NCBI GenBank assembly: GCA_030446715.1
Contig: JAUJMU010000019.1
Span: forward strand, 1 to 48,703
DNA length: 48,703 nucleotides
Source of the DNA: Cytophagales bacterium
GTDB lineage: Bacteria > Bacteroidota > Bacteroidia > Cytophagales > 172606-1
Reading direction: 5' to 3'
This document shows, one piece after another, positions 9,182-18,745 of this stretch (position 1 is its first letter; the number at the start of each line of letters is the position of its first letter). The notes under the pieces are model-generated. The model was not told the DNA's origin. It made no database searches and worked only from the letters and a program-made list of their open reading frames with translations. Both the position numbers and the translations under genes were made by a program.

Positions 9182-10300
9182 ATGTTCAATGCTATGAAAA
9201 AACAGTTCTACCCATCCGGGAAGACTTCTCCCCTGCGACTGGCAGCCCTGCTATGCGGCGGCCTGCTGTCCTTTACAACGGCCCAGGCTACACCGCTTGG
9301 CAAACTGATCGCTGCCAGGCCCTCTGTCCAACCCGCTGCTTTAGCGGAGGAAATAACCGTGACAGGTACCATCCGGGATCAGAATGGCCCCCTGCCCGGT
9401 GCCTCGGTAGTGGTGAAAAATACGACCAGGGGAACCACTGCCGATGCCCATGGGAAGTTCCGTCTCCAGGCGAACCGCAACGACGTGCTCATTTTCAGCA
9501 TGATTGGCTACCAGTCCCGGGAACGGATCGCAGATGGCAGCGAGATAGAGGTAACGATGGAGGTGAGTGCCGAAAAGCTTTCCGAAGTAGTGGTGGTAGG
9601 CTACGGCGCTGCGACCAGAAGCAACGTGACGGGGGCCATTACCAGCGTAAAGCCAAGTGAATTCAATGCCGGTGTCAATAACTCACCCGACCAATTGCTG
9701 CAAGGCAAAGTGGCCGGGTTAAATATTTCCCGTAGCGGCGATCCGAATGCGAATCCGGCCATTATTTTACGGGGGCCTTCCACCTTGCGTACCGGGGCTG
9801 CCCAGGAGCCATTTTACGTAATTGACGGGGTGCCGGGGGCATCCATTCAAGTAGTGGCTCCCAGTGATATTGTGTCAATTGACGTATTGAAGGATGCTTC
9901 GGCCACCGCAATTTATGGTTCACGGGCGGCTAACGGGGTAATTATTGTTACTACGCGCCGGGCCAAAGCCGGAGAGCCTGTTATTTCTTATAACGGGTAC
10001 GCGGCGGTAGAAAATGTTTCCAATCAAATTCAGATGTTATCGGCCGGTGAGCTGGGCGAGTACCTGGCCGCCAACAATAAGTCTGTCAATCCGCAGGACG
10101 ACGATGGGGCCGACAATAACTGGCAAAATGAGGTGAGCCGGACCGGTATTTCCCATAATCATAACATTGCCCTGCTGGCCAACAGCGGAAAAACCAGCTA
10201 CGAAGCCAGTGTCAACTACCTCAACAACCAGGGGATCATCAAAGGCTCGGCGCTGGACCGGCTTATTTTGCGCGGAAGGGTAGAGCAGAATTTTACCTAA
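9182..10300 (+). pseudogene. Truncated SusC/RagA-type TonB-dependent receptor (plug only)
   Basis: The first roughly 370 residues of a SusC-family receptor: signal peptide, carboxypeptidase-regulatory-like N-terminal domain (TVTGTIRDQNGPLPGASV), the SusC signature SEVVVVGYGAATRSNVTGA, and the plug domain (YVIDGVPG, DIVSIDVLKDASATAIYGSR, NGVIIVTT). SusC proteins are normally about 1000 residues; here the frame stops just after the plug (RLILRGRVEQNFT), so no beta-barrel can form. No susD follows; the next gene starts 12 bp later. A deletion removing the barrel, susD and perhaps more is the simplest explanation. ATG 9182 is preferred (9194 is possible); a TTG further up (9047) is open but unlikely. 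Confidence 0.8.
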
Positions 10301-10311
10301 AAGAAAAAAAC

Positions 10312-11475
10312 ATGAGTAAACCCATGCGTACGCTATGGCCGGTTTTTATCTGCCTCTTGCTGGGCTTATCCGTTTGGGCGCAAGAAAAAGACAGCCGGAA
10401 AAAGGGTAAAGGCTCTGCAAACGAATCCCGCCCCGCCAGTCGCTTTGATGATTTGTTGCTTAATCAGATCCAGGTGATCGGATCGCACAACAGTTACAAA
10501 GGAGCAATTGATGCCCCCTTGCTAGCCTACCTCAGGCAAACCAACGCTGCCCTGGCTGAGGGCCTGGAGTACAGCCATATCCCCATACCTGACCAGCTTT
10601 CGCTGGGCCTGTCCAACCTTGAAATAGATGTGTATGCCGATGCCAAAGGGGGCAAATATGCGCATCCAAAAGGACTCGAATGGGCGGGTAAGGGCACTGG
10701 GGTAGAGCCCTTTGACCCGGAAGGGTTGATGCAGGAACCCGGCTTTAAAGTGTTGCACATCCAGGAGATTGACTTTCGCAGCAACTGTCTGACGTTAAAA
10801 AAGTGCCTGCAGGAACTAAAAAGCTGGTCGGAACAACATCCGGACCACCGGCCGGTATTCATTACGGTCAATGCCAAAGACCAACCCGTTGATAAGCCGG
10901 GCTTTGCGGTACCCGAAAAATTTACTTCGGAAGTGTTTAAGCAGTTGGACAAAGCCATTGAGGAGAACCTGGGCCGGGAAAGAGTACTTACGCCGGATCA
11001 GATCAGAGGAGACCACCAGACGCTGGAAAGCGCCGTTTTAAAAGGCAACTGGCCAAAACTCAAAGCGGCAAGGGGCAAATTCATCTTTATCCTGGATGAA
11101 ACAGGGGAGAAACTGGAAGCCTACACGCAGAATAACCCCTCTTTAAGCGGACGCATGTTGTTTGTAAATGCCCGGCCGGGCAGTCCCCAGGCTGCCATCC
11201 TGATCATGAACGATCCGAAAGAGGATTTAAGCAAAATCCAGGATCTGGTGAAAAGAGGCTACATCATCCGGACCCGTGCCGATGCCAACACGAAAGAAGC
11301 CCGGAGCAACGATAAAAGCATGTTTGAAGCGGCCTGCCGGTCGGGGGCGCAGATCATCACCACGGACTATTACCTTCCCAGCCGCCACTTCAAGTCCGAT
11401 TACAAAATCAGTTTTGCGGATGGCACTTTTTTTCGGGAGAATCCACTGCTGAAAGAAAAAGCAAAGAGCCATTAA
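10312..11475 (+). CDS. Secreted PI-PLC C1-like phosphodiesterase
   Basis: A 387-residue protein with a signal peptide (to about residue 24, LSVWAQ). It resembles the calcium-dependent phosphatidylinositol phospholipase C1-like family: the first catalytic His lies in GSHNSYKG (His59), followed by NLEIDVYAD, a second His in VLHIQEIDF (His149) and acidic metal-binding positions, with a TIM-barrel pattern (VFITVNAKDQ, FIFILDETGE, IIRTRADAN, QIITTDYYLP). Such enzymes cleave phosphodiesters of inositol lipids or related head groups. It lies 12 bp behind the truncated susC and 47 bp before the PHP gene, so it was probably the enzyme of a SusCD-type phosphorus locus. Confidence 0.85.
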   Translation: MSKPMRTLWPVFICLLLGLSVWAQEKDSRKKGKGSANESRPASRFDDLLLNQIQVIGSHNSYKGAIDAPLLAYLRQTNAALAEGLEYSHIPIPDQLSLGLSNLEIDVYADAKGGKYAHPKGLEWAGKGTGVEPFDPEGLMQEPGFKVLHIQEIDFRSNCLTLKKCLQELKSWSEQHPDHRPVFITVNAKDQPVDKPGFAVPEKFTSEVFKQLDKAIEENLGRERVLTPDQIRGDHQTLESAVLKGNWPKLKAARGKFIFILDETGEKLEAYTQNNPSLSGRMLFVNARPGSPQAAILIMNDPKEDLSKIQDLVKRGYIIRTRADANTKEARSNDKSMFEAACRSGAQIITTDYYLPSRHFKSDYKISFADGTFFRENPLLKEKAKSH

Positions 11476-11522
11476 GAGCCGGGAATGATCCATTTACAAC
11501 TAATCATTACCGCTTTGGCAAA

Positions 11523-12938
11523 ATGAAAAACGCAAATCTTATTACTACCCTTGTTTGCCTTTTTTTCGGGGTAACCAAACTTTCGGCACAGGATAATTTA
11601 GCAATAACCCGTTCGGGACACGTACCGGCCGGGGATCTATACAAAATATTCTACGTACCCTTTGCGGTTCCGGAAGGAATTGCCAAAATAAGCGTAAAAC
11701 AGACGTATTCCGGGCAAGCACAACGCAAAAACGTGCTGAACCTGGGCATCTACGGTCCGCAAGGGTACCAGTTAGGCAACCCGGCCGGATTCAGGGGCTG
11801 GTCGGGCGGCGGCAAGACGGAGTTTTTCATCAGTGCCCGTGAAGCTTCCACCAGCTACATTCCCGGTAAGATCGATGCCGGAACCTGGAATATCATCATG
11901 TATGCTTCCACGATAACTGCCGAAGGAATCGACTGGAAACTCGAAATTACCCTGACTCCGGGGCCGGACGGGGTTCCCTTCCAGATGACTCCGGCCGCCC
12001 AAACGGTGAATAACAAGCCCGGCTGGTACCGGGGCGATCTGCACATGCATACCTACCACTCCGACGGGAAACGCACCCAGCAGGAACTGGTGAATGAAGC
12101 CCTGGCAACCGGCTTAGACTTCATTGTTTCTACCGAGCACAATACCAACAGTGCCAACCTCTCCTGGGGCGGGTATCCAACCAGGAATTTGCTGGTACTA
12201 AACGGCGAAGAAGTGACTACTACCGATTTTGGCCACTGGAACGCCATCGGGATAAATCCCCAAACCTACATTGACTGGCGCTATTCCCCCCAGGACAGCG
12301 TTATTGGGGACTACATCCACCGGGTGCACGATGACAACGGTCTGGCCATCGTCAACCATCCTTTCTATGCCAACAAGTTTATTTTTGACGTTGGTCCTTT
12401 TGACGGCATCGAGGTATGGAACGGCCCCTGGGATAAACTGGACGAGCAGGCAGTAAAATGGTGGGACCAACTGCTGCGTCAGGGGAAAATAAAACTTGCG
12501 ATTGCGGCCAGCGATACGCACACAATGAATCCCCGGGAAAATCGTCTCGGTATTCCCCAAACCATCGTCTATGCCAACAGCCTCTCCCGGCAGGATGTGA
12601 TGGCCGGTTTGAAAGCGGGCAAAGCTTACCTGGCGAGGGATCACAAAATAAGCCTTTCTTTGGTCGCTGCCTGTGGCGACGCCACTGCCGGCATTGGCGA
12701 AAAACTTGTTGCCCCGCCTGCAAAATCCATCCGGGTGCAGTTTTCGCTACAGGGTGCGGCTGAGGCCGTAATTACCCTGCACTCCGACAAAGGCGTGCTG
12801 AGGACGGGAAAAGCGACGGCGGCTTCCGGGCAGTTCGGGTGGGACGTCCCGGCCGGGTCGGCCAGGTATCTCCGGGTGGAAGCACGTACCCCGCAGGGTG
12901 ACATGCTCGCCCTGACCAACCCGGTGTGGCTGCAGTAG
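11523..12938 (+). CDS. Secreted PHP-domain metallohydrolase (CehA/McbA type)
   Basis: A 471-residue protein with a signal peptide ending near FGVTKLSAQ. Residues about 25-150 form a beta-rich N-terminal domain. The PHP phosphoesterase core follows, with metal ligands in DLHMHTYHSDG (His174, His176), STEHNT, VNHPF and ASDTHT (about 331). A C-terminal beta-domain ends in LTNPVWLQ. CehA/McbA-type PHP proteins are metal-dependent hydrolases, several of them phosphoesterases. It directly follows the PI-PLC-like gene and is probably co-transcribed, perhaps acting on its product; the substrate is unknown. Confidence 0.85.
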   Translation: MKNANLITTLVCLFFGVTKLSAQDNLAITRSGHVPAGDLYKIFYVPFAVPEGIAKISVKQTYSGQAQRKNVLNLGIYGPQGYQLGNPAGFRGWSGGGKTEFFISAREASTSYIPGKIDAGTWNIIMYASTITAEGIDWKLEITLTPGPDGVPFQMTPAAQTVNNKPGWYRGDLHMHTYHSDGKRTQQELVNEALATGLDFIVSTEHNTNSANLSWGGYPTRNLLVLNGEEVTTTDFGHWNAIGINPQTYIDWRYSPQDSVIGDYIHRVHDDNGLAIVNHPFYANKFIFDVGPFDGIEVWNGPWDKLDEQAVKWWDQLLRQGKIKLAIAASDTHTMNPRENRLGIPQTIVYANSLSRQDVMAGLKAGKAYLARDHKISLSLVAACGDATAGIGEKLVAPPAKSIRVQFSLQGAAEAVITLHSDKGVLRTGKATAASGQFGWDVPAGSARYLRVEARTPQGDMLALTNPVWLQ

Positions 12939-13035
12939 AGAATACCGATGTTTAGGTATTGAGCCCCACACCGATTCTTTTAATCTTGGACCTGCTTTTC
13001 CCTAAATCTACGCAGCAACCTAACCTTTCTGTCAA

Positions 13036-13938
13036 ATGTCTGTCCCTTTTTACAAAGCCATCCCCGGCCGCTTCGTGGTTGAAGGCAAAGAGCCTGACGG
13101 CGACTCCGTGCGTTTTGTTGCCCACAACCCGGATGATTACCAGGACTTGTTCCGGGCTTTCCGCATCCGTCCCTCGCGTACCGACCGGAGTGTCCAGCTG
13201 CGCTTTGAAGCCGTCGATACCCCGGAAGTGCACTACGGGAAGTTTGCCCAACCTCTGGGGGAGCAAGTACGCGATAAAATGCTCGAGCAATTAGGCTTTA
13301 CTTCCGTTACTTACGGCGGGGGCAGTGGAAATCAAGTAGTAAGTTCCACGCCGGCCAGCATCCCGGGGCTGATTTTAACCAAAGGGGTAGATGCCAACGG
13401 CCGCCCGGTCTGCTACGTGCTCAATGAGCAGGAAACGGCGGCTGCTGAGGAGAATGGCCTTCAGTTGAGCGACTGGAATTTTGTGGGTCTTGATCTGCTG
13501 CCACGCACACTCAACTGGTTCCTGCTGCAGGAAGGTCTGGCGTATTATACGGTCTATACCTCCACCCCCCTCTTACACCGCCGCAGTTTGAAGCCAGTCG
13601 CCCGGTTGGCCCGCCAGAACGGCAGCGGCCTGTGGAGCACCGATGATACGGCGTCCTTCGTGCTGGAAGACCAGGAGAGCATTGGCCCGGGAGGTAACCT
13701 GATCCTGCCCAAACTATTCCGTCGCTGCACCGATTACTTAAGGGCCGTTGGGAAAGGTTTTCAGGGTGAACTCACCGACTGGTTGCGGGCCAACTCCTCA
13801 GGGGCAAGGGCAGAAAATGATTTAGTCTTACTTGATGGAGTTCAAGGACCGGTTCCATTCAGTGCGCTCATTGACCAACGTAACCGCGAAATAACCCTTG
13901 AGGTGGACTTACTTAGTATGACCTTCGTGGAAAAATAA
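13036..13938 (+). CDS. Thermonuclease (SNase)-like nuclease
   Basis: A 300-residue protein. The staphylococcal-nuclease fold is suggested by GDSVRFVAHN, LRFEAVDTPEVHYG (the usual DxxE of the active-site strand), GEQVRDKML, GRPVCYVL and the final helix region LNWFLLQEGLAYYTVYTSTP with RRSLKPVARLARQNGSGLW. The family cuts DNA or RNA with calcium. No clear signal peptide is visible, so it may be cytoplasmic, unlike most homologues. The last 97 bp overlap the tail of a convergent small gene. Confidence 0.75.
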   Translation: MSVPFYKAIPGRFVVEGKEPDGDSVRFVAHNPDDYQDLFRAFRIRPSRTDRSVQLRFEAVDTPEVHYGKFAQPLGEQVRDKMLEQLGFTSVTYGGGSGNQVVSSTPASIPGLILTKGVDANGRPVCYVLNEQETAAAEENGLQLSDWNFVGLDLLPRTLNWFLLQEGLAYYTVYTSTPLLHRRSLKPVARLARQNGSGLWSTDDTASFVLEDQESIGPGGNLILPKLFRRCTDYLRAVGKGFQGELTDWLRANSSGARAENDLVLLDGVQGPVPFSALIDQRNREITLEVDLLSMTFVEK

Positions 13939-14213
13939 AAGGCATAATACAACGCTGGTTGATCCCCATAGCTGGTAAAGATCCGGCTTTGCTTAAACAG
14001 CTTTCGGTAGGTAACTGAGTCTGCTTTGGGCAGCTTGACTTCGTGCTGGTAGCCTGGTTTTTCATTGGTAAAACGACTTAGATTCACGTATTTGAACCTC
14101 GGTTTCAACTTATGAAAGTACGGCTCCTGCCAGTGTCCGCTTTCGGCAATTGGGATTTCCTTAGTGGCTAGTAAAGGCAAGAGTAAAGCGAAAATCAACA
14201 AGGTTTGCTTCAT
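13842..14213 (-). CDS. Small secreted hypothetical protein
   Basis: 123 residues with a good N-terminal signal peptide (MKQTLLIFALLLPLLATKEI), followed by a charged region (HKLKPRFKYVNLSRFTNEKPGY) with no domain I recognise. Its last 97 bp overlap the nuclease gene in antisense. The final 30 or so residues lie inside the neighbouring coding sequence and look composition-biased, so the original C-terminus may have been shorter and lost its stop codon. Confidence 0.5.
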   Translation of the reverse strand: MKQTLLIFALLLPLLATKEIPIAESGHWQEPYFHKLKPRFKYVNLSRFTNEKPGYQHEVKLPKADSVTYRKLFKQSRIFTSYGDQPALYYAFYFSTKVILSKSTSRVISRLRWSMSALNGTGP

Positions 14214-14336
14214 ATCATTAAATTACAGGCAACGGACCAAATACCCCCGCAGACCGTGTGCTCATGCTTTGGCTTTGCGTTGGGGCGCACCGGTTGTCGG
14301 CGGGTGTTACCTGTGGTTCTTCCTGATTTCTTTTCT

Positions 14337-14624
14337 TTATAATCCTCCTGCCTCAGGCCAATTCCTCCAATCATTGGTCGGTTCAAGAGTCGGTTTCCAT
14401 TTGGTGGTATCCTTGGTTACAAGTATCTCGGCAATGAGCTGGTAAGTTTCGTAATTGCTTGGCTTAGTACCAATGATTTGGCCTTCATAGTAGCCGTATT
14501 CCTTGTGATGCCACTGGTCAATACTCATAATTCTGGGCAAGTCTTTGGGAATGCAAGTCCGAAGTTCTGCATCAGTGGCCCGGAATAACTCACGGTTTTC
14601 TTCATCTATTCCCTTTCGGGCCAT
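14337..14624 (-). CDS. Hypothetical 95-residue protein
   Basis: A small cytoplasmic protein, charged at the N-terminus (MARKGIDEENRELFRATDAELRTC), with a conserved-looking middle (IMSIDQWHHKEYGYYEGQI) and tail (KWKPTLEPTNDWRNWPEAG). The ordered, protein-like composition supports a real gene, but I cannot assign a family. It sits between the signal-peptide protein and a broken membrane-protein gene on the same strand. Confidence 0.55.
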   Translation of the reverse strand: MARKGIDEENRELFRATDAELRTCIPKDLPRIMSIDQWHHKEYGYYEGQIIGTKPSNYETYQLIAEILVTKDTTKWKPTLEPTNDWRNWPEAGGL

Positions 14625-14775
14625 ATTTCATAAATTGTTGAAGACCAACTCCCCGGCTTACTCCATCAAAAACAGTTTGTTCCCCAGCAGCAACTTGTCA
14701 ATATCCTCCAGCATATTGAAAACCTCATTATCCAAACCTAAAGCCTATCACCCCAAAGGGAATAGCTACCGGAAA

Positions 14776-15124
14776 TCATCCCGGTTTTACCAGCAAACCC
14801 GCCAGCAGCATTACGCCGCTGATCTCGAAGAAGATCAGTAAATACATCCCGAAAACCGACCTGAAGCTTCCGCCGGAAAAAAGCAACCGGAGCCACCACT
14901 GCGTACCAGGTGATGGCCACTGGAAACGGTGCCGTTTCTGCCAGCTTCCAGATCACCAGGGTGGCGAAACTATACATCAGGCTGGCCCGGTGGGCAATGT
15001 CAACGTAAACGGGAGCCCGGCGCTGCGGAGAATGCAGTATTTTCTGGTGTTTCCAGGCACCAGTGATCATGCCGGCTAAAAGAAACAGGCCGCTGTTCAG
15101 CAAAGCAAAGTCAGGAGGAGTCAT
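14776..15124 (-). pseudogene. Small multi-pass membrane protein with frameshift
   Basis: From ATG 15124 the frame encodes MTPPDFALLNSGLFLLAGMI, then a loop and hydrophobic segments (LMYSFATLVIWKLAET, ITWYAVVAPVAFF). Past about 14870 the frame becomes polar. Shifting by one base restores a clear last membrane segment (GMYLLIFFEISGVMLLAGLL) ending VKPG-stop at 14776. One frameshift, or a sequencing error, therefore separates the last helix of what looks like a four-helix protein of about 115 residues. Family unknown. Confidence 0.65.
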
Positions 15125-15142
15125 GACTGTTGGTTTTTTTGT

Positions 15143-15150
15143 CAAAATTA
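15143..15150 (-). promoter_or_regulatory. -7 box TAATTTTG
   Basis: A perfect Bacteroidota TAnnTTTG match on the minus strand, 18 bp before the ATG of the broken membrane protein. The -33 element is not clear. Confidence 0.4.
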
Positions 15151-15272
15151 AATCCTGTATTCCTTCGTTGCTTACACAATTATTGTTATTGTTTACAAAA
15201 TTTCTTGTTGATACTGTGCCGGTTTAAGGTAATCTTACCGATCACCGCTTTCTCTACCGGTTATTTATTCCC

Positions 15273-16559
15273 ATGGCCAACCGTCGTCACTTTATCCGCC
15301 AACTCGGTCTTGCAGCCGGTGCCGCTTCGCTGCTCCCGCCCGACCCTGCCCTTGCAGCATCCATCCAGGAAGCCGGCCGGCGGGTCAGTGACCTCTCCCC
15401 CGCCGAGGCCGCCCGGAATGAAGACTACTGGTCGGTCATTGCCCGGGCCTATACCGTTTCGCCGCAGATCATCAACCTGAATAACGGTGGCGTGAGTCCG
15501 CAGCCGCTGGTGGTGCAGGACGCCCTGGACCGCTACAACCGCTACTCCAACGAAGCGCCTACGTATTACATGTGGCGCATCCTCGGCCAGGGCCGGGAGC
15601 CGCTGCGCGAAAAACTGGCGCTGCTGGCCGGTTGCTCCCCCGAAGAAATTGCCATCAACCGCAACGCCACCGAGGCGCTGGACACGGCCGTTTTCGGGCT
15701 GAACCTCAAACGTGGCGACGAGGTGGTGCTCACCCGGCAGGATTACCCCAACATGCTGCAAGCGTGGCGGCAACGCGAAATGCGCGACGGCATCAGGCTC
15801 AACTACGTCAATCTGGAGCTGCCCACCGAAGACGACGAACTGATGGTGCAGAAGTTCGTGGCGGCCTTTACGCCCAAAACCAGGGTGGTCATGATCACGC
15901 ACATGATCAACTGGACGGGGCAGATTCTGCCGGTGCGGAAGATTGCCGACATTGCCCGCCAGCGGGGCATGGAGGTGATTGTGGACGGGGCGCATACCTT
16001 TGCCCACCTCGACTACAAGATTCCCGATCTCGGCTGCGATTACTACGGCACCAGCCTGCATAAGTGGCTTTCGGCCTCTTTCGGCTCGGGAATGCTGTAC
16101 GTGAAAAAGGAAAAGATCAGGGATCTGTGGCCGCTGTTTCCCAACAATGAACCAAAGTCGCCCGACATCCGCAAGTTTGAGGTGCTGGGCACGCGGTCCT
16201 TTCCCATTGAGCAGTCCATCGGACAGGCGCTGCAGTTTCACAACTCCATCGGCACCAAACGCAAGGAAGAACGGCTGCGCTACCTGAAAAATTACTGGGC
16301 GGAAAAGGTAAAGGACCTGCCCCGCTTCCGGCTGAATACTTCCCTGAAACCGGAATTTTCCTGCGCCCTTGCCAATTTCGGCATCGAAGGCATGGAGCCG
16401 GGAGCCGTGGAAAGTACGCTTTTGGGCAGGTACAAGATTCACACTTCGCCCATTGTCTGGGAAAACATCAAAGGGGTACGCGTCACGCCGCACATTTACA
16501 CCTCACTGGCCGACCTCGACAAGCTGGTGGATGCAGTCCATTTTCTGGCGAAAAAGTAG
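15273..16559 (+). CDS. Secreted class V aminotransferase-like PLP enzyme
   Basis: A 428-residue protein with an export signal containing two arginines (MANRRHFIRQLGLAAGAAS, Tat-like). The fold-type I PLP core shows NNGGVSPQP, NATEALDTAV, DYPNMLQAW, VDGAHTFAHLDY (the PLP-binding Asp) and the Schiff-base Lys264 in GTSLHKWL. It resembles isopenicillin-N-epimerase/cysteine-desulfurase-like proteins, a group with broad substrates (racemisation, desulfuration or transamination), so the reaction is unknown. The 3' end (DLDKLVDAVHFLAKK) is duplicated in diverged form 3.5 kb downstream at 19975-20035. Confidence 0.85.
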   Translation: MANRRHFIRQLGLAAGAASLLPPDPALAASIQEAGRRVSDLSPAEAARNEDYWSVIARAYTVSPQIINLNNGGVSPQPLVVQDALDRYNRYSNEAPTYYMWRILGQGREPLREKLALLAGCSPEEIAINRNATEALDTAVFGLNLKRGDEVVLTRQDYPNMLQAWRQREMRDGIRLNYVNLELPTEDDELMVQKFVAAFTPKTRVVMITHMINWTGQILPVRKIADIARQRGMEVIVDGAHTFAHLDYKIPDLGCDYYGTSLHKWLSASFGSGMLYVKKEKIRDLWPLFPNNEPKSPDIRKFEVLGTRSFPIEQSIGQALQFHNSIGTKRKEERLRYLKNYWAEKVKDLPRFRLNTSLKPEFSCALANFGIEGMEPGAVESTLLGRYKIHTSPIVWENIKGVRVTPHIYTSLADLDKLVDAVHFLAKK

Positions 16560-16747
16560 CTGCAAGTAGTTGCGCAATTCTGGATTATAGATTTTGCAAA
16601 AAATTTTACCCGACAACTTGCTATTGTCACATCAATAAATTTTATTTATGATATAGCATCTTACCCAATCAGACCTCTGATAGTTAAATTATAGTTATCA
16701 GAAAGTCAGGCCTTTTCACCATCTGTTTTTCACAAACCCAACCTATT

Positions 16748-18671
16748 ATGCAAAAAATCTTACTCCCTTATTTCAAAGTATTTTTACTGGTACTAATCCA
16801 GGTGAGTGCAGCTATTCCGGCATTCAGCCAAAGCAGCAACAGCCAGTTCATCCAACCGCTTACCGTTACCAAAGAAAAGCTAAAACCAGCTCAGAGGGAA
16901 AGGTCGGGTAAACTTGAAAAGTGGGACAAAATAAAGAAGTTCCAGTACGTGCAGTTGGGCAGCCTGCCAAAGATGCAAAGGAAAGGCGTACTGACGTTCT
17001 CCATTCCCGGCCTCCCCGGTGCGCTTACCGCCCGGGCAAAACGCGTAGAAGCCAAATCAGAAACAGATTATCACTGGTACGGCGAGTTCACAGACCGTTA
17101 CGGGGCCCTCACCATCCACGCGAGGGACGGCCAATTAAGCGGACAAATCACCACTGAAGACCAGGTATACGAGATTCACGCGCTGGGAGAAGACGTATAC
17201 GCGCTCATTACGGTAGACCTGAGCAAGTTTACGCCCAGCGAATGCGCCACTCCGTCTGCTCCTCCTCCAGCCACATCTCCTGCTCCAACCACACCTCCTG
17301 CTCCTGCCCCCGGTTCCGGACGCAAAGGAAGCCCAAATGCTCGTTTTGCGGGTTGTCCTGCCGGCCCCGTGCGGGTGTTGGTGCTCTGGGACGCCGGCCG
17401 CCTTAAACGCCATGAACTGGGACGGCCTCAATGCCCGGATTGATCTTGTAATGGGTCAGACCAATGATGCCTTCCGGGGAAGCGCCATTCCTGTTACTGT
17501 CGAGGAAGCCGGCCGGCAAGAGATTGATTTTCAGGAGAACCAGTTTGGTATATTTAATGATGTCACAATGCTCGCAGCCCGCGCTGACGTGCAAGCCTTG
17601 CGGGATCAGACCGCGGCGGATTTAGTGGTACTTATGACGGATGGCGACTATACTGAACCGAATACTTGGGACCGCATTTTTGGTGTTGTGCGACTGATCG
17701 GACCAAGTGAGCCAGATGCCTATGCTATTGTAGAAGCGCAGGAGGCTACTGCTTCGTACACCTTTGCCCACGAGCTGGGGCATTTATTCGGCGCCCGCCA
17801 CCAGCAAAGCAATATTTATAATCCCTGTGCCCAGTTTGGATTTGACTGCGGAGATGACACGCCTGGCGATGCTCACGGGTACGCCTTCCGGACGGGCTGG
17901 CTGAACCAGCAAAGATGGTATACGATCATGCACCAGATCCGGCCCAACTGGTCACCGCGGATGTATTTCTCTAACCCGCAGGTAGAAGTACAGAATACTA
18001 CCATCGGGGCCTGGAATACTAATAATAACGCCCGTCAAATCAGGGATGCCAACGGAATAATTGCGGATTTCCGGCCGACCGTGCAGGGACTGAGAGCATG
18101 GATTGAAGGGCCGGGCTACCTGCCGCTGTACCAGCCTGGTAATTGGGAAGCCGTGTACACCTGCGGAACCGGACCCTATAGCTTTGAGTGGTATTTCAGT
18201 TACGACGGCTTCAATTACTATTACGGAGACAGCCGCGAGATTACCGGCGGAACACTCTATAACTGTAATGAATATCTGTATATACAGTTGGTCGTTCATT
18301 CTGGCGACGGACAGGTTGCGCAGGCGTTCCACACCGTATACACCGACTACTGCGACGGCGCCCCCTACCGGGTAGCCTATTCCGGCAAAGAGAATGTTTC
18401 TGCACCAAATGAGATTACCCTGAAGGACGCTTATCCCAACCCCTTCGGCCAAACAACCCGGATTGAGTTTTACCTGCCCGAGTCGCAGGAGGCTAGAGTG
18501 GAGGTGCTTGACCTGACAGGACATACCGTAAAAGTGCTGGCAGAGGGCACGTATGAGGCCGGCTGGCACGGCAATGAATTCAGCAGCGGAAACCTGAAAG
18601 GCGGCCTGTACTTCTGCCGCCTCAAAACCAGAAACTACACCCAGACCAAACGGTTAATTTTGATCAGATAA
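16748..18671 (+). pseudogene. T9SS-secreted reprolysin-type metalloprotease, frameshifted
   Basis: Frame one (16748-17443) has a signal peptide (ending IPAFSQ), a prodomain and a Pro/Thr-rich linker (17250-17320), then PVRVLVLWDA. A second frame continues as ALNAMNWDGLNARIDLVMGQTNDAFRG through 18671. Removing one G in the GC-rich stretch near 17388-17396 fuses them into one protein of about 640 residues. The catalytic motif HELGHLFGARH (HExxHxxGxxH, about 17766-17801) identifies a metzincin zinc protease. The C-terminus is a T9SS sorting domain starting at DAYPNPFGQTTRI. As written, the reading frame yields only the prodomain; sequencing error is a real alternative. Confidence 0.8.
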
Positions 18672-18745
18672 TCTCTTTATCGCCCTAACCTGTCTGGCAC
18701 CGGGTAGGTCTGCATTAATTCGCTACAGTTAAAATTCAGTCCGCA

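Noticed and set aside
15261-16493. Minus-strand frame of 410 codons
   Set aside because: Antisense to the aminotransferase, rich in His/Val/Gly as expected of a shadow.
17337-17443. Programmed frameshift in the metalloprotease
   Set aside because: No slippery heptamer or downstream pseudoknot seen; mutation or sequencing error is simpler.
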